Made by a program: the position numbers and the translations under genes
In this document: in pieces, positions 31,780-43,728 of the stretch
Layout of the letters: the number at the start of each line of letters is the position of its first letter
Position numbering within the stretch: position 1 is the stretch's first letter
Origin: Eutreptiella sp. 'Long Island Sound 2002'
Taxonomy: Eukaryota > Euglenozoa > Euglenophyceae > Eutreptiales > Eutreptiaceae
DNA length: 64,000 nt
Assembly (NCBI GenBank): GCA_964036045.1
Contig: OZ038383.1
Span: forward strand, 65,539,725 to 65,603,724
Direction: 5' to 3'
The notes under the pieces: generated by a model
Seen by the model: the letters and a program-made list of their open reading frames with translations, nothing else
Told to the model about the DNA's origin: nothing
Database searches by the model: none

Positions 31780-34700
31780 ATAACGACTGCCACGGGCGGG
31801 AAGTATATGCCCAAGAGGAACGTAGCAGTCACAAACAGCAGTATATATTGGGTTAGCACATAATATCTCCCATAGAGATTTGAACCTCCGCTGGCAATCT
31901 CGGAGCCGGCCGCACGGCCGCTGAAGTAGCTCGGACCGGTGGGAATCGAACCACCGCCGAAATCTGAAAATTCAGCAACGGGATCCCGCAGATCCCGCAA
32001 AAGTAGTAGGCGAAGTTGCCAGCTGTTGCGCGCAGCGTCAGGTCACCGCGTGTCGCATAAGGCACTGTGGGCGCCAGCAGGTAAAATTGGTATTTTTCTT
32101 CAGAATTAAAACTGAAGGAAAAGTGAAATCACACTTTTAAACAAATCTGAAGGTAACGGTACCCGCAAATTAGTGCAACGCGACGGTGCCAAAATTTTGC
32201 TCTTCGGAAACAGCTGCCAGCAACAGCGACGGGGGGGCGTGACAGTAGCTTAGGACTGTGCCTGCAACACGGAGCACGTGGGAAAGTAGAGTTAGAGGTC
32301 AGGGAAACCATGATGAAGCACACTGCTGCCTTGTGCCCGCCTCTCTCTTGTGCCACGCTTAGGCCACCAAAAAACACCGTGCTCGCCGTAGCTCACTGAA
32401 TAGAGGAAAGAGGTCAGGATGGCCTCAGACTAAAGAGTCGAAACAAACACTCAGGCACAATGCAGAACATGGGAGCGATGCCCACACCTGTCACCCTTGT
32501 GCTTTCGACAGTTTATGAGCGCTTGATGTGCTTGCTGTTCTTGATGTGTGTGTCTAACGCTTGCAGTAATGAGGGAGCTCTTGCTTGTAAAATGTAAGCT
32601 TGCTTGATCACTTGCTTCCAAATGCCGCGACAGGGACTAGCCAAAGGCCCACTTGCAAACTGACCCGCCACACAGGACAAATGAAAACAAGGCCGGTGCG
32701 CCTTTCTGGATGTGGAAAACCCACAGCTGTGGGTTGAGTGATACTGCATCCCATGGGCACGGCTGAGCCAAGGGCCGTGTCCTCGTTGATGTTTAATGCT
32801 AGCATGTGTTACACACGTGATGCACCACTTGGACGGTAAAGGAGGAGGTACGGAGATGGGATGAGGGTGTGACCAGACACACTTGAATGGACGAGCCTCT
32901 TAACAATATAATAATAACCTGACCTCACTGCTAACCCACCACCTAGGAGCCATATTAACCATACATCTCATACATACACATAATAGAGCGATGCATGCCC
33001 ACAAACACAAGACATACTTGTGGGAGCACATCCAATGTGCACAACCCGGAGGTACACACTCGCCCGGAGGGCGTCACAGGGTGTGCGCCTCGCGGTGGCA
33101 GTCTTGGAGCTTGTGGTGTCAGACGCCGACACAAACTAAAGCTGCCACAAACCACTCACATACATGTAACAAACGTAAACATATTCACAACAGAACACGT
33201 GTATAGATATGCCATTTTGTTGCTTGTTGTTTGTGTGTGTCTTCAGAGCGTGCGTATAGACGCTTGGGTTAGCTTGCGTGTTACCTTTGTCGGTAGGTGT
33301 GTCACCAGCATGCAGTAAGGCAGCGGGTAACCTCCATGCCAAACTTGGGGAGGTCGCCCATACTGTCCCACCGGTGTATCAGCCCACCAAGCTCCCGGGG
33401 GACAAGTGACACGCCCCGAAGGAGCATTACTCCCCCTACCCCCATACACCGTGTATGACGGTGCATATTTACACCTCCGTGTGTAAACTTGCTACGGTGT
33501 ACAGGGTTACAAAACCGAAAGGTATGTCAACCTAGGTCTTGCTTGATCGGAGGGCGGGTGACAACCAACGTAACAGGTAACCATATACTCCCGTAATTAA
33601 AATAAGCGCATGCACACACACGCATGCAATCAATGGACACGGGGCACAGCCGATTTCGGGGTGTCACGGAGAGAGAGGTCCGTATGTGTTGTGGAAGCCC
33701 AAGCCCACGCACGGGCATCTACAAAAATATGCCACGCCCATATTCAAACCAATTGGGGTGGGTGTTGGGTTAGAGGACCCCTGGGGTGTTGTTGAAATTC
33801 AAGTCCACTCGTGGAGAACTCTAGAGAAATTATCAACATATATATTTTCTCATAAATATATGCACGTGCACACTCACCTTTTCTTCATGTTGTTTGTTTC
33901 CCTCTCGTTGCAGGCAGGAATATCCCCCGTGACATTCGTCAAGGAGATGAATAAGATACCCAGCCAGCATGTGGCCCCATGCAATGGCAATGAAGGGTAC
34001 CCACTCCCAACCGGGGAACGCATAGCGACCGGTGTACATCCCCAGGCTGCAGAGATGTCCAAATCAGCAACGTGATTGCCTTTGAAGACCCCACCCAGTC
34101 AAGGAGTGACGGGGCAAAGGCACCCGTTGCATTTCATATTAGAATACTTGTACGGAAAGGACGACCCCACATTCTGGGCTTAAGTCCTCGGCGTATGTGG
34201 TGGTATTTTCGCACGACACGAAATTGTTTCCGTGGTAATGTGAGCCACACGAGTACCACGTACCTTCTATACTCTACCCTCGTGAGGACAAGGGCAAATC
34301 GGTGGAAAACCATCACGCCCAATACAAGAAGGGAAAATTGGTTGTACCCGCCAACCCACTCAAGTTTTTAAGCCTTCGCCACTTTTGAGGAAATGTTTTA
34401 GCCAATGGCTTCGATAACGGGTCAGGGACGGTCGTGGGGTCGTGGGTTGGGTAGGGGGCGGCACTCCGAAATCCTGCAAAAATCACCATGCACACACCCC
34501 GGTAGAGTCTTCGGGAAGTGCTTGCCACGTTGTTAGCACCCTTGACGGGGGGCGTCATCGGGGGCAGGCTTTTCGTCCTGGTGGTGGTAGGAGTGCTCCA
34601 GTAAGACCCACGGATAGGGGTTTGAAAAGCATTAAGACCCCCGAAAGAACACGTGCCACTTCGGCCCCAGGCTATATGCCACGCCACCCCACCCCAAGGA

Positions 34701-34918
34701 CTCTCAAGCCTTTAGCGGTGAGAGAGGTAGATGGTGGGGTAAACATGCAGTACCCACCGCTCTGCTATGGTGGGGATTTTTGTCACCGAGAGGCGCACCG
34801 TGCATGCATGTTGTCTTCACGGTTTCTCCCTGTCTCCCACCGCTTCTCGCTCTCTCCTCCCTTTCCCAAACAACAAAATATCCCCATATTGGTTAGGGCT
34901 TTTTTTTCCGTGGCACGC
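31780..34918 (-). other. Gypsy-2 3' noncoding region
   Basis: About 3.1 kb between the chromodomain stop and the PPT, unusually long. No domain was recognised. A pyrimidine-rich stretch ending TTGCAG at 33908-33913 (plus strand) resembles a 3' splice site. It precedes a 50-codon open segment ending at 34075, but the other strand is open too. A further nested insertion is possible but no boundaries were seen. Confidence 0.45.
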
Positions 34919-35299
34919 TCATGAGAGCGCTCCACCAAGGTGGGCGAGGAGGTCAATGAGTTCGGTGAGACTATGTTTCTGCAAGTAATCTCCCCAAACC
35001 GTATTGTAGAACGGTAAGTAGGTTTCAACGGCCTGCTCTGTATCCCAATATTTGGTATAGCCCTCCCAACGCACCTTGAAGAGAAGTCCCTTGCGGTGAG
35101 TACGGTGACCCAATATTTTCTTCACGCTATAAGTTTCCCCCTGAAATTGGGAGGCCACTCTAGCAACCTCCTCTGTGTAGGTTAGAGGCACAGGGGAGCG
35201 GGGCGAGTTGACCTTCTTCATTAGACAATCCACGTGGACGTCAACTAGCCTCGGTTGATCCACTTGAATAACATAGAGGTCCTGAGCCTTGGTGGCCAC
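34919..35299 (-). pseudogene. Gypsy-2 integrase end and chromodomain
   Basis: A 126-residue frame. The C-terminal half is a chromodomain: YSVKKILGHRTHRKG, LLFKVRWEGYTKYWDTEQAVE and LPFYNTVWGDYLQKH. It shows the aromatic and the KVRWEGY...T core seen in HP1-like readers of histone H3 methylation. In chromoviruses this module directs integration to heterochromatin. It starts after VVDVHVDCLMKK-type integrase tail sequence. The stop follows LGGALS at 34919. Confidence 0.85.
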
Positions 35300-36355
35300 A
35301 ATGTCATAGGGTCCATCCCAGAAGGAGCAAGTCTTATCGCCAAGACTTTTACGTTGGCGACGGACCCATACGCGGTCCCCTTTTTTGAGAATTTGGGCGA
35401 GATCCTCCTCCTCTTATTATGTTTATGAGCCATTCTCTCTGGCACGTGAATCATAGCCGTACTTGCAAGAGCAATAAGCTCCTCACGCCACTGGAAGTAG
35501 TGAGTGGCATCTTGGGCAACCCCCTCAGGCTCAGTAAGAGGGGGCCCCTTAGTACGGTTGTGTTTACCAAACACAATCTCGTTAGGCGTATAACCTGAAG
35601 GACCTGTAGTCTCATGCCACGCTCCTGAGGGCGGGCAAAACCTCTACCCAGTTAGTGCCCTTGTTCAAGGTGAGGGCTTTAGCAACGGCACGCCTTAGCT
35701 GCTTGGCAGTATTTTCGGCTTTACCATTACCTTGGTGTCTACTAGTGAGACACATAGTGGAGCGGGAGCCAATCTTAGAACAAGAGGTTTGGAAATATTG
35801 GCTCACAAATTATGGCCCACGGTTGGAGCATATCTCCCGAGGGGCCCCGAACCTATCAATCCAGCGTTCCATTATCAAATGGGCAGCTCTTTTCCCCGTT
35901 AGCCCCTCATCCTTGTCTTCATGACGAGGTTTAGGAATAGGGATCGCGATAAGGTAGCCAGATAGCTGGCAAATACATAGGAGCATTCGGTCATACACCT
36001 CTCCATCATGGGAGTTGGAAGGGTAGTGAAACACAACAAGCGCTATGGAGTCCATGGGCTTCATAGGTATAGGCATATGGGTCATGTACCCTTGCTTGCT
36101 CCTGGTGTCATGTGTGTGAATGACACATGAGGGACACGTTTGGCATTGCAGTTCCACTGCTTTGTATAATCCCTCACCTTCCAAGACGTGGTTAATTTCC
36201 TTCCAGTGTGTTTCTACACTGGAGCTAGTTAAGTGAAGTGCATCGTGGTATCCGGCCATCACACGATGCACTAGCGAAGTAGGAACACACCACCGTCCAT
36301 TACGGACGAGCTTTTTATCCACCAACCTCACTCCGTGTTGGAAGCTCCCATTCAA
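35245..36355 (-). pseudogene. Gypsy-2 integrase
   Basis: Three frames. 36355-35810: zinc-binding part (YHDALHLTSSSVETHW, then CQTCPSC) and core start, where SIALVVFHYP has V at the first catalytic Asp position and ICSNRGP has N at the second. 35806-35612: CLTSRHQGNGKAENTAKQL, which keeps the catalytic Glu. 35574-35245: C-terminal domain start with FGKHNRTKGPPLTEPEG, TAMIHVPERMA and basic stretches. Two of three DDE residues are lost and at least two frameshifts exist, so it is inactive. Confidence 0.8.
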
Positions 36356-36482
36356 GGCACCTTGCCAAATTTTTTGTAGCGTTCACAATTTGAGTAGTGT
36401 TCAGCCTAATTTATGTCAAACACATTAGGAGCATCCTCCCCATGTATGGGTGTTGCCTTCTTGTGGGACTTCCAAGATTTCT

Positions 36483-37439
36483 TTATCTTGGCAATTCGCT
36501 CCAGTCTTCGAATTTTTTTGCTTTGCCCCCCCCCACTGGAGCCGAAGCCCGAGGGGTCGGATCACACGCGGGCGCCTCTATAGTCCGGGGCGCTGCCTTA
36601 GACCTAGTAACAACGGGCGCAACAACTGCCCGAAATACAAGGGGGCGGGCAAGAAGTCCCTCTTTCTCGGCCGCCATCATGTCCCGCACATCCCCGGCGG
36701 CTTGGGCTGTCCCATGTATGGACACATTGCCCAACGCCGGGTTAGCAGGGTAAGCCCAACGGGACAAGAAATCACCAACGGGGTTCACGGGCCCCGGGGT
36801 GTAAACCACGTGGAGGTCAAACTTAGAGAACAACTCATGCCAGCACGCTTGGCGTGGAGAGGGACCCCCCACGGTTTTCAGGTCCTCTGTAGCCCAGTTT
36901 TCAAGGCTACGGTGGTCCGTACGGACCTCCACTCGCTTGTTCCCCACCCAACCATGCCACTTGAGAAGTGCCCCCACTATGGCGTAGCATTGTTTTTCCC
37001 GCGGGCTCTAATTCAATTGGCTGTCTGACAATGTACGGGAGAAAAAGGCAAGGAGGTGAAGAGCACCATTGAGACGTTCCTGTTGTAGGGCCGCCCCCAC
37101 TGCCAAATTACTAGCGTACGGGGTGAGGACAAAGTCCTTATCCCGATCGGCTATTTTGAGGGGAGCAATATCCGTGATAGCACGCTTGAGCTTCAAAAAG
37201 GCCTCGTTAGCTGAAGCATTCCACGTTAGGCCTATCTTCTTTTCAATCTTATGCTCAGGCAAATTTTTCAACATTTCAATCAAAGGGGTAGCTATAGAGG
37301 CGTGGTTTGGACATAACCCGAATAATAGTTTGCGAGCCCCAAGAACCCTCGGAGCTCCCGAACATTGTCTGGTTTTTTCCCAACGCTCAAGCGCCAACAT
37401 TTTCCCTGGCGCTGGCCGGCGTGTGCCATTTGCCAACAC
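36483..37439 (-). pseudogene. Gypsy-2 RT connection and RNase H
   Basis: 37439-37008 contains LRGFLGLANYYSGYV-like thumb sequence (in the overlapping frame) and FVLTPYASNLAVGAALQQ, where the first RNase H Asp (TDAS) is replaced. 36977-36483 continues with VEVRTDHRSLENW, QACWHELFSKFDLHVVYTPG and VNPVGDFLSRWAYP. The tail after the RNase H is Ala/Pro-rich. A frame change separates the two pieces. Confidence 0.8.
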
Positions 37440-37457
37440 ATAGCCACAAAATTCAAC

Positions 37458-38054
37458 CTAACGCACAAAGAAATCGGTTTTACTAACCGAAGCAACCAAC
37501 TCCTCCTGCCGTAGCCTAATGAACAGGGCACGCACGTTGCGGTCGTGGCTGGCCAATAGCTCCTCCTCCGTATCACCAGAGGAGCCAATAATAATATCAT
37601 CAATATATACGTCCGCACAATCCAAAGCTTGCAAGACGTGGTTCATGACCCGTTGAAAAATAGCGGGCCCATTTCTGATACCCATAGGCATAACACGCCA
37701 TTGATATCGCGTACCCGGAAAATTGATGGCTGTCTTAGCCCGGGACTCAGGGTGAAGGGGTATTTGAGGGAACCCTTTACTCAAGTCCACAATAGTGAAA
37801 ACCTTGTGTTTGGATTGTTTTTCCAACATATTTTCAATGAGGCGGAGGGGGTGCACGTTGGGCAAAGTAGCCTCGTTAAGTTGGCGGTAGTCCACAACGA
37901 CGCGCCATTTTCCTCTTTCTTTCTTGGGCACAACGAAACCGTTGGACGGCCACTTGGAGGCAGGACACGGCTCAATCCAGCCATGAGCCAAAAAGTCTTC
38001 CACTATTTCTTGCTCCGCCGCGGCACGCTCCCCCATAAACCGTATAGGCTTCAC
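37458..38054 (-). pseudogene. Gypsy-2 reverse transcriptase palm
   Basis: A well-preserved 199-residue frame: WPSNGFVVPKKERGKWRVVV then DYRQLNEAT, VFTIVDLSKGFPQIPL (block A Asp), GTRYQWRVMPMGIRNGPAIF and ADVYIDDIIIGSS (catalytic YIDD). This is the standard Ty3/Gypsy order. It is the most intact part of Gypsy-2. The protein upstream (38058-38467) continues in a shifted frame with SLRLRIAKIRKELILLG. Confidence 0.9.
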
Positions 38055-38546
38055 GGATTAGGGTTCAGCGTTCGGGTATAGGTCAAGCTTAGCAAACCCC
38101 AATGGCGCCGTACCACGGACCTTAGAATATTCCTGGCCCGGACGGAGACGAGCCTCCCCAATAAAAACATCCCGCTCATAGTCCGCGAGGATGCGTTTCC
38201 TGATGAGCTTGACCTCCGGGGACAGAATAGGGTCCTTGGTGGTGACAACGCCACCAACACAAGAAGCCAGCAACAATGGCTTGGCGCTGTAATTTTCTGG
38301 TAACGCTTAACGGTACTGGCCCCCCCACCCAATAATATTAACTCCTTCCTGATTTTTGCAATGCGTAAACGCAGGGATTCTTGCGCCTCCAAATCATCAG
38401 GGGTATGGTCAAGAGTAACGGGAGCGAGGAGTTTTTTATGGGTCGCTTGATATGTGAGGGTGCGCACCGAAGCCTAATGGTTCAGCACCCTTTCATCCTC
38501 CGACTCCCCCTCCGAGGTCATGCCCGGCTCGTCATCCGTATCTGGG

Positions 38547-39539
38547 TTAGGGACGGCCTTTGCCAAAACGGAGGACATGACATTTAGTGGCCGCCAACTT
38601 TTCCTCTGCAATATCACGGCCCACGTATAGTGCCACCGTGCACCAACCCCGTTGAGGAAGGGGTGTGAGGTGGTCATTTTGATGGAGACGGGCCTTAGTC
38701 TCCGGCCCAAGAGGGTGGTACCCTTGCAAAGTAATTTCCATAAGAGGGTCCCACCACTCCCTATGTCTCCACGTCATCCCTACGACAATGGCGTGTAGTT
38801 TTTCTTGCCGTATTTTCCAGACAAAATCGGAAAACCGATGATAGGGAGGACACATCCAATACAATTTGGATGGGTTCGCGGGGGTGGAAAAGAAATCATC
38901 GAGCGGCGAAACCCAACGGGTAGCCTGAGCCATACCCGAGACCCTATTGAAGGCGTCCACATCGGAGTTTTTGCCAAATCGTTTTTTGACACGTGCAGCC
39001 CAATATGGCGTGAGGCCATAGTCAGATTGCTTCCACACGGACCCATCACACCGCGCACGTGGAACATCACCGGCAGGGGTCTCGGGAGCAAATCCAACGA
39101 GCTCCAAAGCACAAGCCCGATCCTGTACGGGGGCGGGAGAGGAAGGGGTCAAGGCATAGGATATGTGTTTCTCGTCCTCAACACGGTTAGGCGGTTCGCC
39201 AGCAGGGGGCGTAACCACAATTGCTGGGGCTGGGTGCATAGGAGTAACCGCTTCAATGATTGGAACGGTTATGCCCCACACGGACTGACGTGACACTTTA
39301 CCATCAATGGGTTTGACCAAAAATGATTTGCCGGTTGGTGGAGCTTCACGGGGGTCCTCAGTCCAAAAGGAGGGATGCACTGGATGCTGGGAGTATAAAC
39401 AATTGAAACGGGAAAAATGGCTCACACAATGTTCATAACCCCATGGGTCCCCAAAACCATATCCCAAGACAATTTGGGACAGGGTATGGGGACACGTCGT
39501 ATTGGGCAACACGAGGAAGCGAAACACTACCATCAACAA
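38547..39539 (-). pseudogene. Methyltransferase-like accessory domain in Gypsy-2 pol
   Basis: A 330-residue frame between protease and RT. From about residue 180 it reads YWAARVKKRFG, DVDAFNRVSG (near 195), RWVSPLDDFF, LYWMCPPYHRFSDFVWKI (near 227), HAIVVGMTWRHREWWDPL and RGWCTVALYV. The order DAF, then W-x-(N/C)PP-(Y/F), a hydrophobic strand and W...WW resembles the DNA N6-adenine-methyltransferase-like domain carried by DIRS-type retrotransposons. The NPP(F/Y) motif is CPPY here, so activity is doubtful. Residues 1-170 form a linker. Confidence 0.5.
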
Positions 39540-39744
39540 CGCCAGTAAATTGAATTTCGACGACCATTTGCTCGTGCCCCCCCCGGCAGAGGCGTGTCGT
39601 TATCCGCTTGGAGTAGGCCCCTCCATTCGGGGGGTTCATATTTTTCGGAGATTTGGTCTCGAAGAAAAGGGGGTTGGCCAAAGCGACCGCTTGGCACCCA
39701 AAACCCACCAAAACACGGAGAGCCTTGAGTTCTCCAATGGGCAA
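39433..39744 (-). pseudogene. Gypsy-2 retropepsin remnant
   Basis: LRVLVGFGCQAVALANPLFF occupies the place of the retropepsin active site (V-D-(S/T)-G-x-x), with the catalytic DSG read as GFG. GHEQMVVEIQFTGVVDGSV and a CLGIWFW segment match the second half, where (I/L)LGxxF is usual. The call rests on order (gag, this, then RT) as much as on sequence. The protease would be inactive. Confidence 0.5.
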
Positions 39745-39796
39745 AACAACCTGGATGGAAGTTCCGTTTGAACATCACTGGTCAAGATATGCCCCT

Positions 39797-40438
39797 TCAT
39801 GACTCTCGATGGAACCGTAGTGTCAAGGGCTTGCCTAAGGGTTTCTTCTTTTGAAGGGGGCTCCTCTGGGCACTCCTACCAACGGCCGCGCCCGTACGGC
39901 GCTCCTTTTCCTCCCTCATCGCCCTTGCAGCCGCCACCCTTATCACCTGCACCACCCTTACCGCCACCCTCATCGCCACCACCACCCTTAGGCTTACCAC
40001 CTTTAGACTTACCCTGAATGGTCCAATGGGTGTAATTGCACGGATGCTTACACGTCCAAAGGGTGCTCATTGTGACACCCCAATTTATATGGTAGTCCAT
40101 ATCCGTTTGTTTGGGTTGTTTCCAATGTTTGAAACACGGAACCCAAGCGGAAGGTGGCGGTTTAGGCCCGGGGTCGATGGTTTTCTTCGCCGGGGGTTTA
40201 GGGTGACCCAAGGCGTTGACGGAGGTGTCAGTGGGTGCGGCGGTGTTAGGGTCCGCCGTCGTATTCGCATTAACGCATTTACCGCGGTTTTATTGTTGGA
40301 AGGGCGATGGGTGTAGATCACCGCCGTCTTGTCTCCCCTATTAAGGCGACCGAGAGCTTCCCCCTCCGTGACGTCTTTATGCGCAAGGGCGTAGATATCC
40401 TGAGGCTTTGAACGAGGCCTACCTTGCTTCACTAGCAT
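39797..40438 (-). pseudogene. Gypsy-2 gag C-terminal part
   Basis: Starts MLVKQGRPRSKPQDIYALAH at 40438 and, after a frame change, contains CKHPCNYTH (a possible Zn-binding remnant). A Gly/Lys-rich low-complexity tract (KGGKPKGGGGDEGG) spans 39900-40010. A basic Gly-rich tail suits a nucleic-acid-binding nucleocapsid. No standard CCHC knuckle was found. Confidence 0.5.
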
Positions 40439-40667
40439 AGTGTAGCGCGTTCGGTGAGGAGTGTTGTTGAGTGGCGAAATCTTTTCCTGTAGGTACGGCT
40501 GTTTGCAATCAACTATCAGCCCTGGCTCCGAATAGGAAACAATCTAAGGAACCATAGTGCAACGTTGAGCGCTATATTTCCTGAGTTCTTTTTCGAATGG
40601 GGCGCGACCGGACGAAGGGTCAAGGCCACTAAAATCCACCACATAACTGCCCTGGCTATTTTTTGGC

Positions 40668-41222
40668 CTATCTTTTGACCACCTTATCCTTGATCCACGG
40701 GAGCTTGATTAGGAGCTGCTCACAGATGGCATGCGGGCGAGTCTCGTTACTCAAAGTCAACAACCGTTGCCAAGGAGCATGAAAATCCTCCAAGTCGATG
40801 AGGTTCACTTGCCCTTGACAAGCCCTGGGGGTGAGGGCTCGCAACCTTTCATCGGACCTTGAGGGGTCATACTTGTGGAACCTTTTTTGCAACAAATCCC
40901 ACAACTCTTTGAGGGTGGGGGCCGTGTGTGTGTATTGAGTGGCCTCGGCGACTCTTGTGTTGATGGTCCATTTCAGCCACGGGGGCAAGGTACTCAGATT
41001 CATGCGCGCCTCGTTGACCTTTCAGTATGTGGGATCACACCCCCCGAAACCATTGTTGAAGCTTACCCACCCACTCGTCGTAGTTATGTAATTGTTCATT
41101 AGAATGCGGCTGAGGCATGTCACTCGCCTCCACCCCTTTGGTGTAACTATTATGCACCAGGGGCATTTTGTATGTGTGGTAAGCGAAGGGAGCCATGGTT
41201 TAGGGTGCACCTCCACTTGCAC
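40668..41222 (-). pseudogene. Gypsy-2 gag capsid-like core
   Basis: 41222-41022 and 41003-40668 in two frames. NEQLHNYDEW-type sequence leads to a segment containing WLKWTINTRVAEATQYTHT, then LKELWDLLQKRFHKYD, LTPRACQGQVNLIDLEDFH and TRPHAICEQLLIKLPW. This matches the retrotransposon gag core pattern of W...L...F, then L..L.Q....V..Y..F, and a C-terminal LL..LP. Confidence 0.7.
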
Positions 41223-41315
41223 TAAGTGCAGCTTTCACTGGAGAAGCTGTACACATGTCCGCAGGATGCAATGGCGTGTACGAAGGTTTCCCTGGGGAAG
41301 TGAAAAAACTTTTCA

Positions 41316-42068
41316 TCAGGGGATTGATGTTCCCCAACGAAGAGGAGTTCTCCTCCGCTCTGGTCCACGGGGCGTTGGGCTCCCAGGGGTATTCTTTGCC
41401 CTCAGGCGATGCCCTCCATTCGGTGATGCAGGTTTCTTCTGCTTTTTGGCGTTTCCCCTCCACGAAGTAGGTTCCTGGTGATGGGGGTGTTCATGGTGTT
41501 CCTCCCCCCCCCTCAGCCACCCCGAATCCGGACAAGCGTTAGGATGGTAGATGCAATCGTGGGATGGGTGGACGGAGAAAGGAAGGACACAACCACCACC
41601 GAGTGAACCGGATGGCACGCCCATAGGCGCCGTAGGCGCCGCCGGCTCAGGTTCAGGAACAGGTGGAGGCGCCAACGGCGGGGGCGGGATCACCGTATCA
41701 GGTTCTGCAGGCGTGGGGTACCAGTGGTCCCACGCATCCATCCTAGATGCAATGGCAGCATAACGCGGAGCGAGCATTTTCAGTGCGCTAAAGCATTTGG
41801 CCGTGTTGCTGTTGGACATTTTAAGATGATCTGACACACTAGCCACCACTGCCTTAGAACCCTGTTGGTAGCCCTCAACCACCCTGTCAAACGTAGTCAA
41901 CGTAGACAAGATTTGGGTCATCCGGTTTCTGTAGGACTGACTGATGCCAGCGGTAGAGACTACTGACTGAGAAAGATCCTTCTGGGATTGCTGCAACTCT
42001 AGATTTTGAGGTCGCAAGTCCCGCACCTGAGCCATCAGAGATTGGATGCACGTTTCATAGTGCACCAC
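41316..42068 (-). pseudogene. Gypsy-2 gag N-terminal region
   Basis: A 250-residue frame beginning MVHYETCIQSLMAQVRDLRP. The first 100 residues are rich in Gln/Ser/Leu with coiled-coil character. A Pro-rich PPPPLAPPPVPEPEPA spacer and a His/basic C-terminus (EEHHEHPHHQE) follow. It lies just before the capsid-like core in the same strand. Start codon choice is by length only. Confidence 0.5.
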
Positions 42069-42140
42069 CCACCTGGGACAGCCACAGGTGTGCTTTAGCT
42101 CATCCTTCCCCCCACTTTTTGGGTTGGGCCCCCAGAATGT

Positions 42141-43688
42141 CTAAACGAGCGACCCCCACCCCCACGAGGAGAGATCACCCCCCACCGCCTCCGCCAGCAA
42201 CCCCCCCGGCCACGGTGGGACCAGAGGGCCCCCGGCAGGGCGGGACGGGGGTGTGGGGCGCGCCGCAACAGGCGCAGGAGCCCCCCCCACTAGAGGTCTG
42301 TTCCCCCCCCGGGAACCCCCACCACGGGATGGCCGAACCAAGTACGGGACGCCGTCCTCGTGCTCGATGTGAGCGGCGAGGGGTGACGGCGGAGGGGAAT
42401 TAGGACCAACCGTATTAGGCTGCGGTGATGGCGCTGAGGATTCGTCCACCACATCATATTGCGGTGACTCATGAACCACCACAGGTGATTGAATTCGGGG
42501 CTTGGAAGCAAAAACAGGCTCCAAGCCCGTTGCAACCTCTGGAACCCCCCCCCGAATAAGGCAGTACCCGCTGTTGGGGGTCCTCCATAGGAGATGTAGT
42601 TGAGGGGCGAGAGACGAAGTTCAATCGGAGGGTTGCTCATCCTGCCTGGACTGGAATCCCTTCCCCCCAGCACAGATTGGTAACCTTCGGCACCGCCGGC
42701 GTATCATCCACTAGGAATGGTTGATCTTTCATGCCAGTCATAGGCACTGCAGATGTAGTACCGGCCCGGTCCTCCGTATTCTCCAGAGATTCAACGACAA
42801 GACACGGGCGGTCTTTGACGCCGCTCATAGGCACCTGGGATTCATCCACAACAATGCACTGAGGGGCCAGAGAGTCCTCCACCATGACCTAGTGGGGCGC
42901 CAGAATTCTTCAACAAGCATGGGGCAATCCCTGGTGCCTGACATAGGTTCCTGCCTTGCAGGCGACGAGGCAACAGAAATAGGGGAATGATGAAGGGGTC
43001 TATCTTCCAGCACTCCAATCTCCTCCTCCTCGGCGTCTTTCCCCTGTTTCAATGCCAGGGGGAACCACTGGTCACACTCATACTCCTTGATTTGCGTTGG
43101 GGATTCCTCGATGATCGTAGGATTTAGCCTGGATCCCCTTCGGGGATTGGGATACTCTCCAAAGGAAGGAGATTCCTTCACGAGGGAGGGAAACCGCGGC
43201 GATCCACTCATTGGAGTGGGCGACGATTCCTCCATAGTGGGGTTCTGCCTGGTCCTCAACAGGGCCTGCTGGATTAGATCCACAGTTTCACGAGCCGGAC
43301 CTGGATGACCATGAGGAACAGGTCTGAGCAGGTTGACTCGACGGTTTTCGGCGTCGACTTGGTCAACAATAGGGCTGATGGGCACTACCGCAAACAGGTT
43401 CCTTCTGACCTGGGGCTCTGGTAACCCGCCTAGCGACGGAGGAGTGCCAGAGTCGACCACCATGGGGCCCATCGGCGAAGCCATTGTACCCCAGCCGGCA
43501 GTGCGCGAGGGTGCAGCGTTTGTACGCTCGATCACCCTAGTAGATGGTTCGCTTATTGCCCGATTCTCGGCGCTAATAACAGTTCCCGAGCCTGTAATAG
43601 GTAACTGTTGTCTTCCTAGCTCTCTCTGAGGGTGGCGGTCTATTTCCCCCCCAATCATCCGAGGTACACCAGCTGGATCTCGAGAATG
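42141..43688 (-). pseudogene. Repeat-motif protein upstream of Gypsy-2 gag
   Basis: Readable in three successive frames (43808-42825, 42885-42637, 42524-42141), the breaks falling near C-runs. It contains degenerate copies of a motif P-M-S-G-x4-P-x-L-V-x-E-S: PMSGSPRFPSLVKES, PMSGTRDCPMLVEE, PMSGVKDRPCLVVES and PMTGMKDQPFLVDD. Related NPT(I/M)(I/E)EES and VVDES pieces also occur. No known domain. It may be a 5' extension of gag. Sequence 43704-43808 of the first frame lies within LINE-D. Confidence 0.45.
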
Positions 43689-43703
43689 GGGGGCCCCGAT
43701 GGG
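43689..43703. repeat. LINE-D target-site duplication, left
   Basis: GGGGGCCCCGATGGG, perfectly repeated at 50418-50432. Confidence 0.7.
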
Positions 43704-43728
43704 GTTTGAGGTTTGAGATTTGATTTTG
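43704..43728 (-). repeat. (CTCAAAC)n-type 3' tail of LINE-D
   Basis: Two perfect GTTTGAG heptamers (43704-43717) followed by imperfect ATTTGAT and TTTG, directly against the 15-bp duplication. Confidence 0.55.

Noticed and set aside
31870-31962. tRNA or tRNA-derived SINE (GGTTCGATTCC and GGTTCAAATCT B-box-like words on the minus strand)
   Set aside because: No cloverleaf can be drawn; the first word sits in a simple inverted repeat with an 8-base loop and no acceptor stem was found.
33686-34075. Two-exon plus-strand gene using the CAG at 33913
   Set aside because: The opposite strand is equally open, no upstream donor was found, and the region lies in the 3' noncoding part of Gypsy-2; kept only as a splice-like site.
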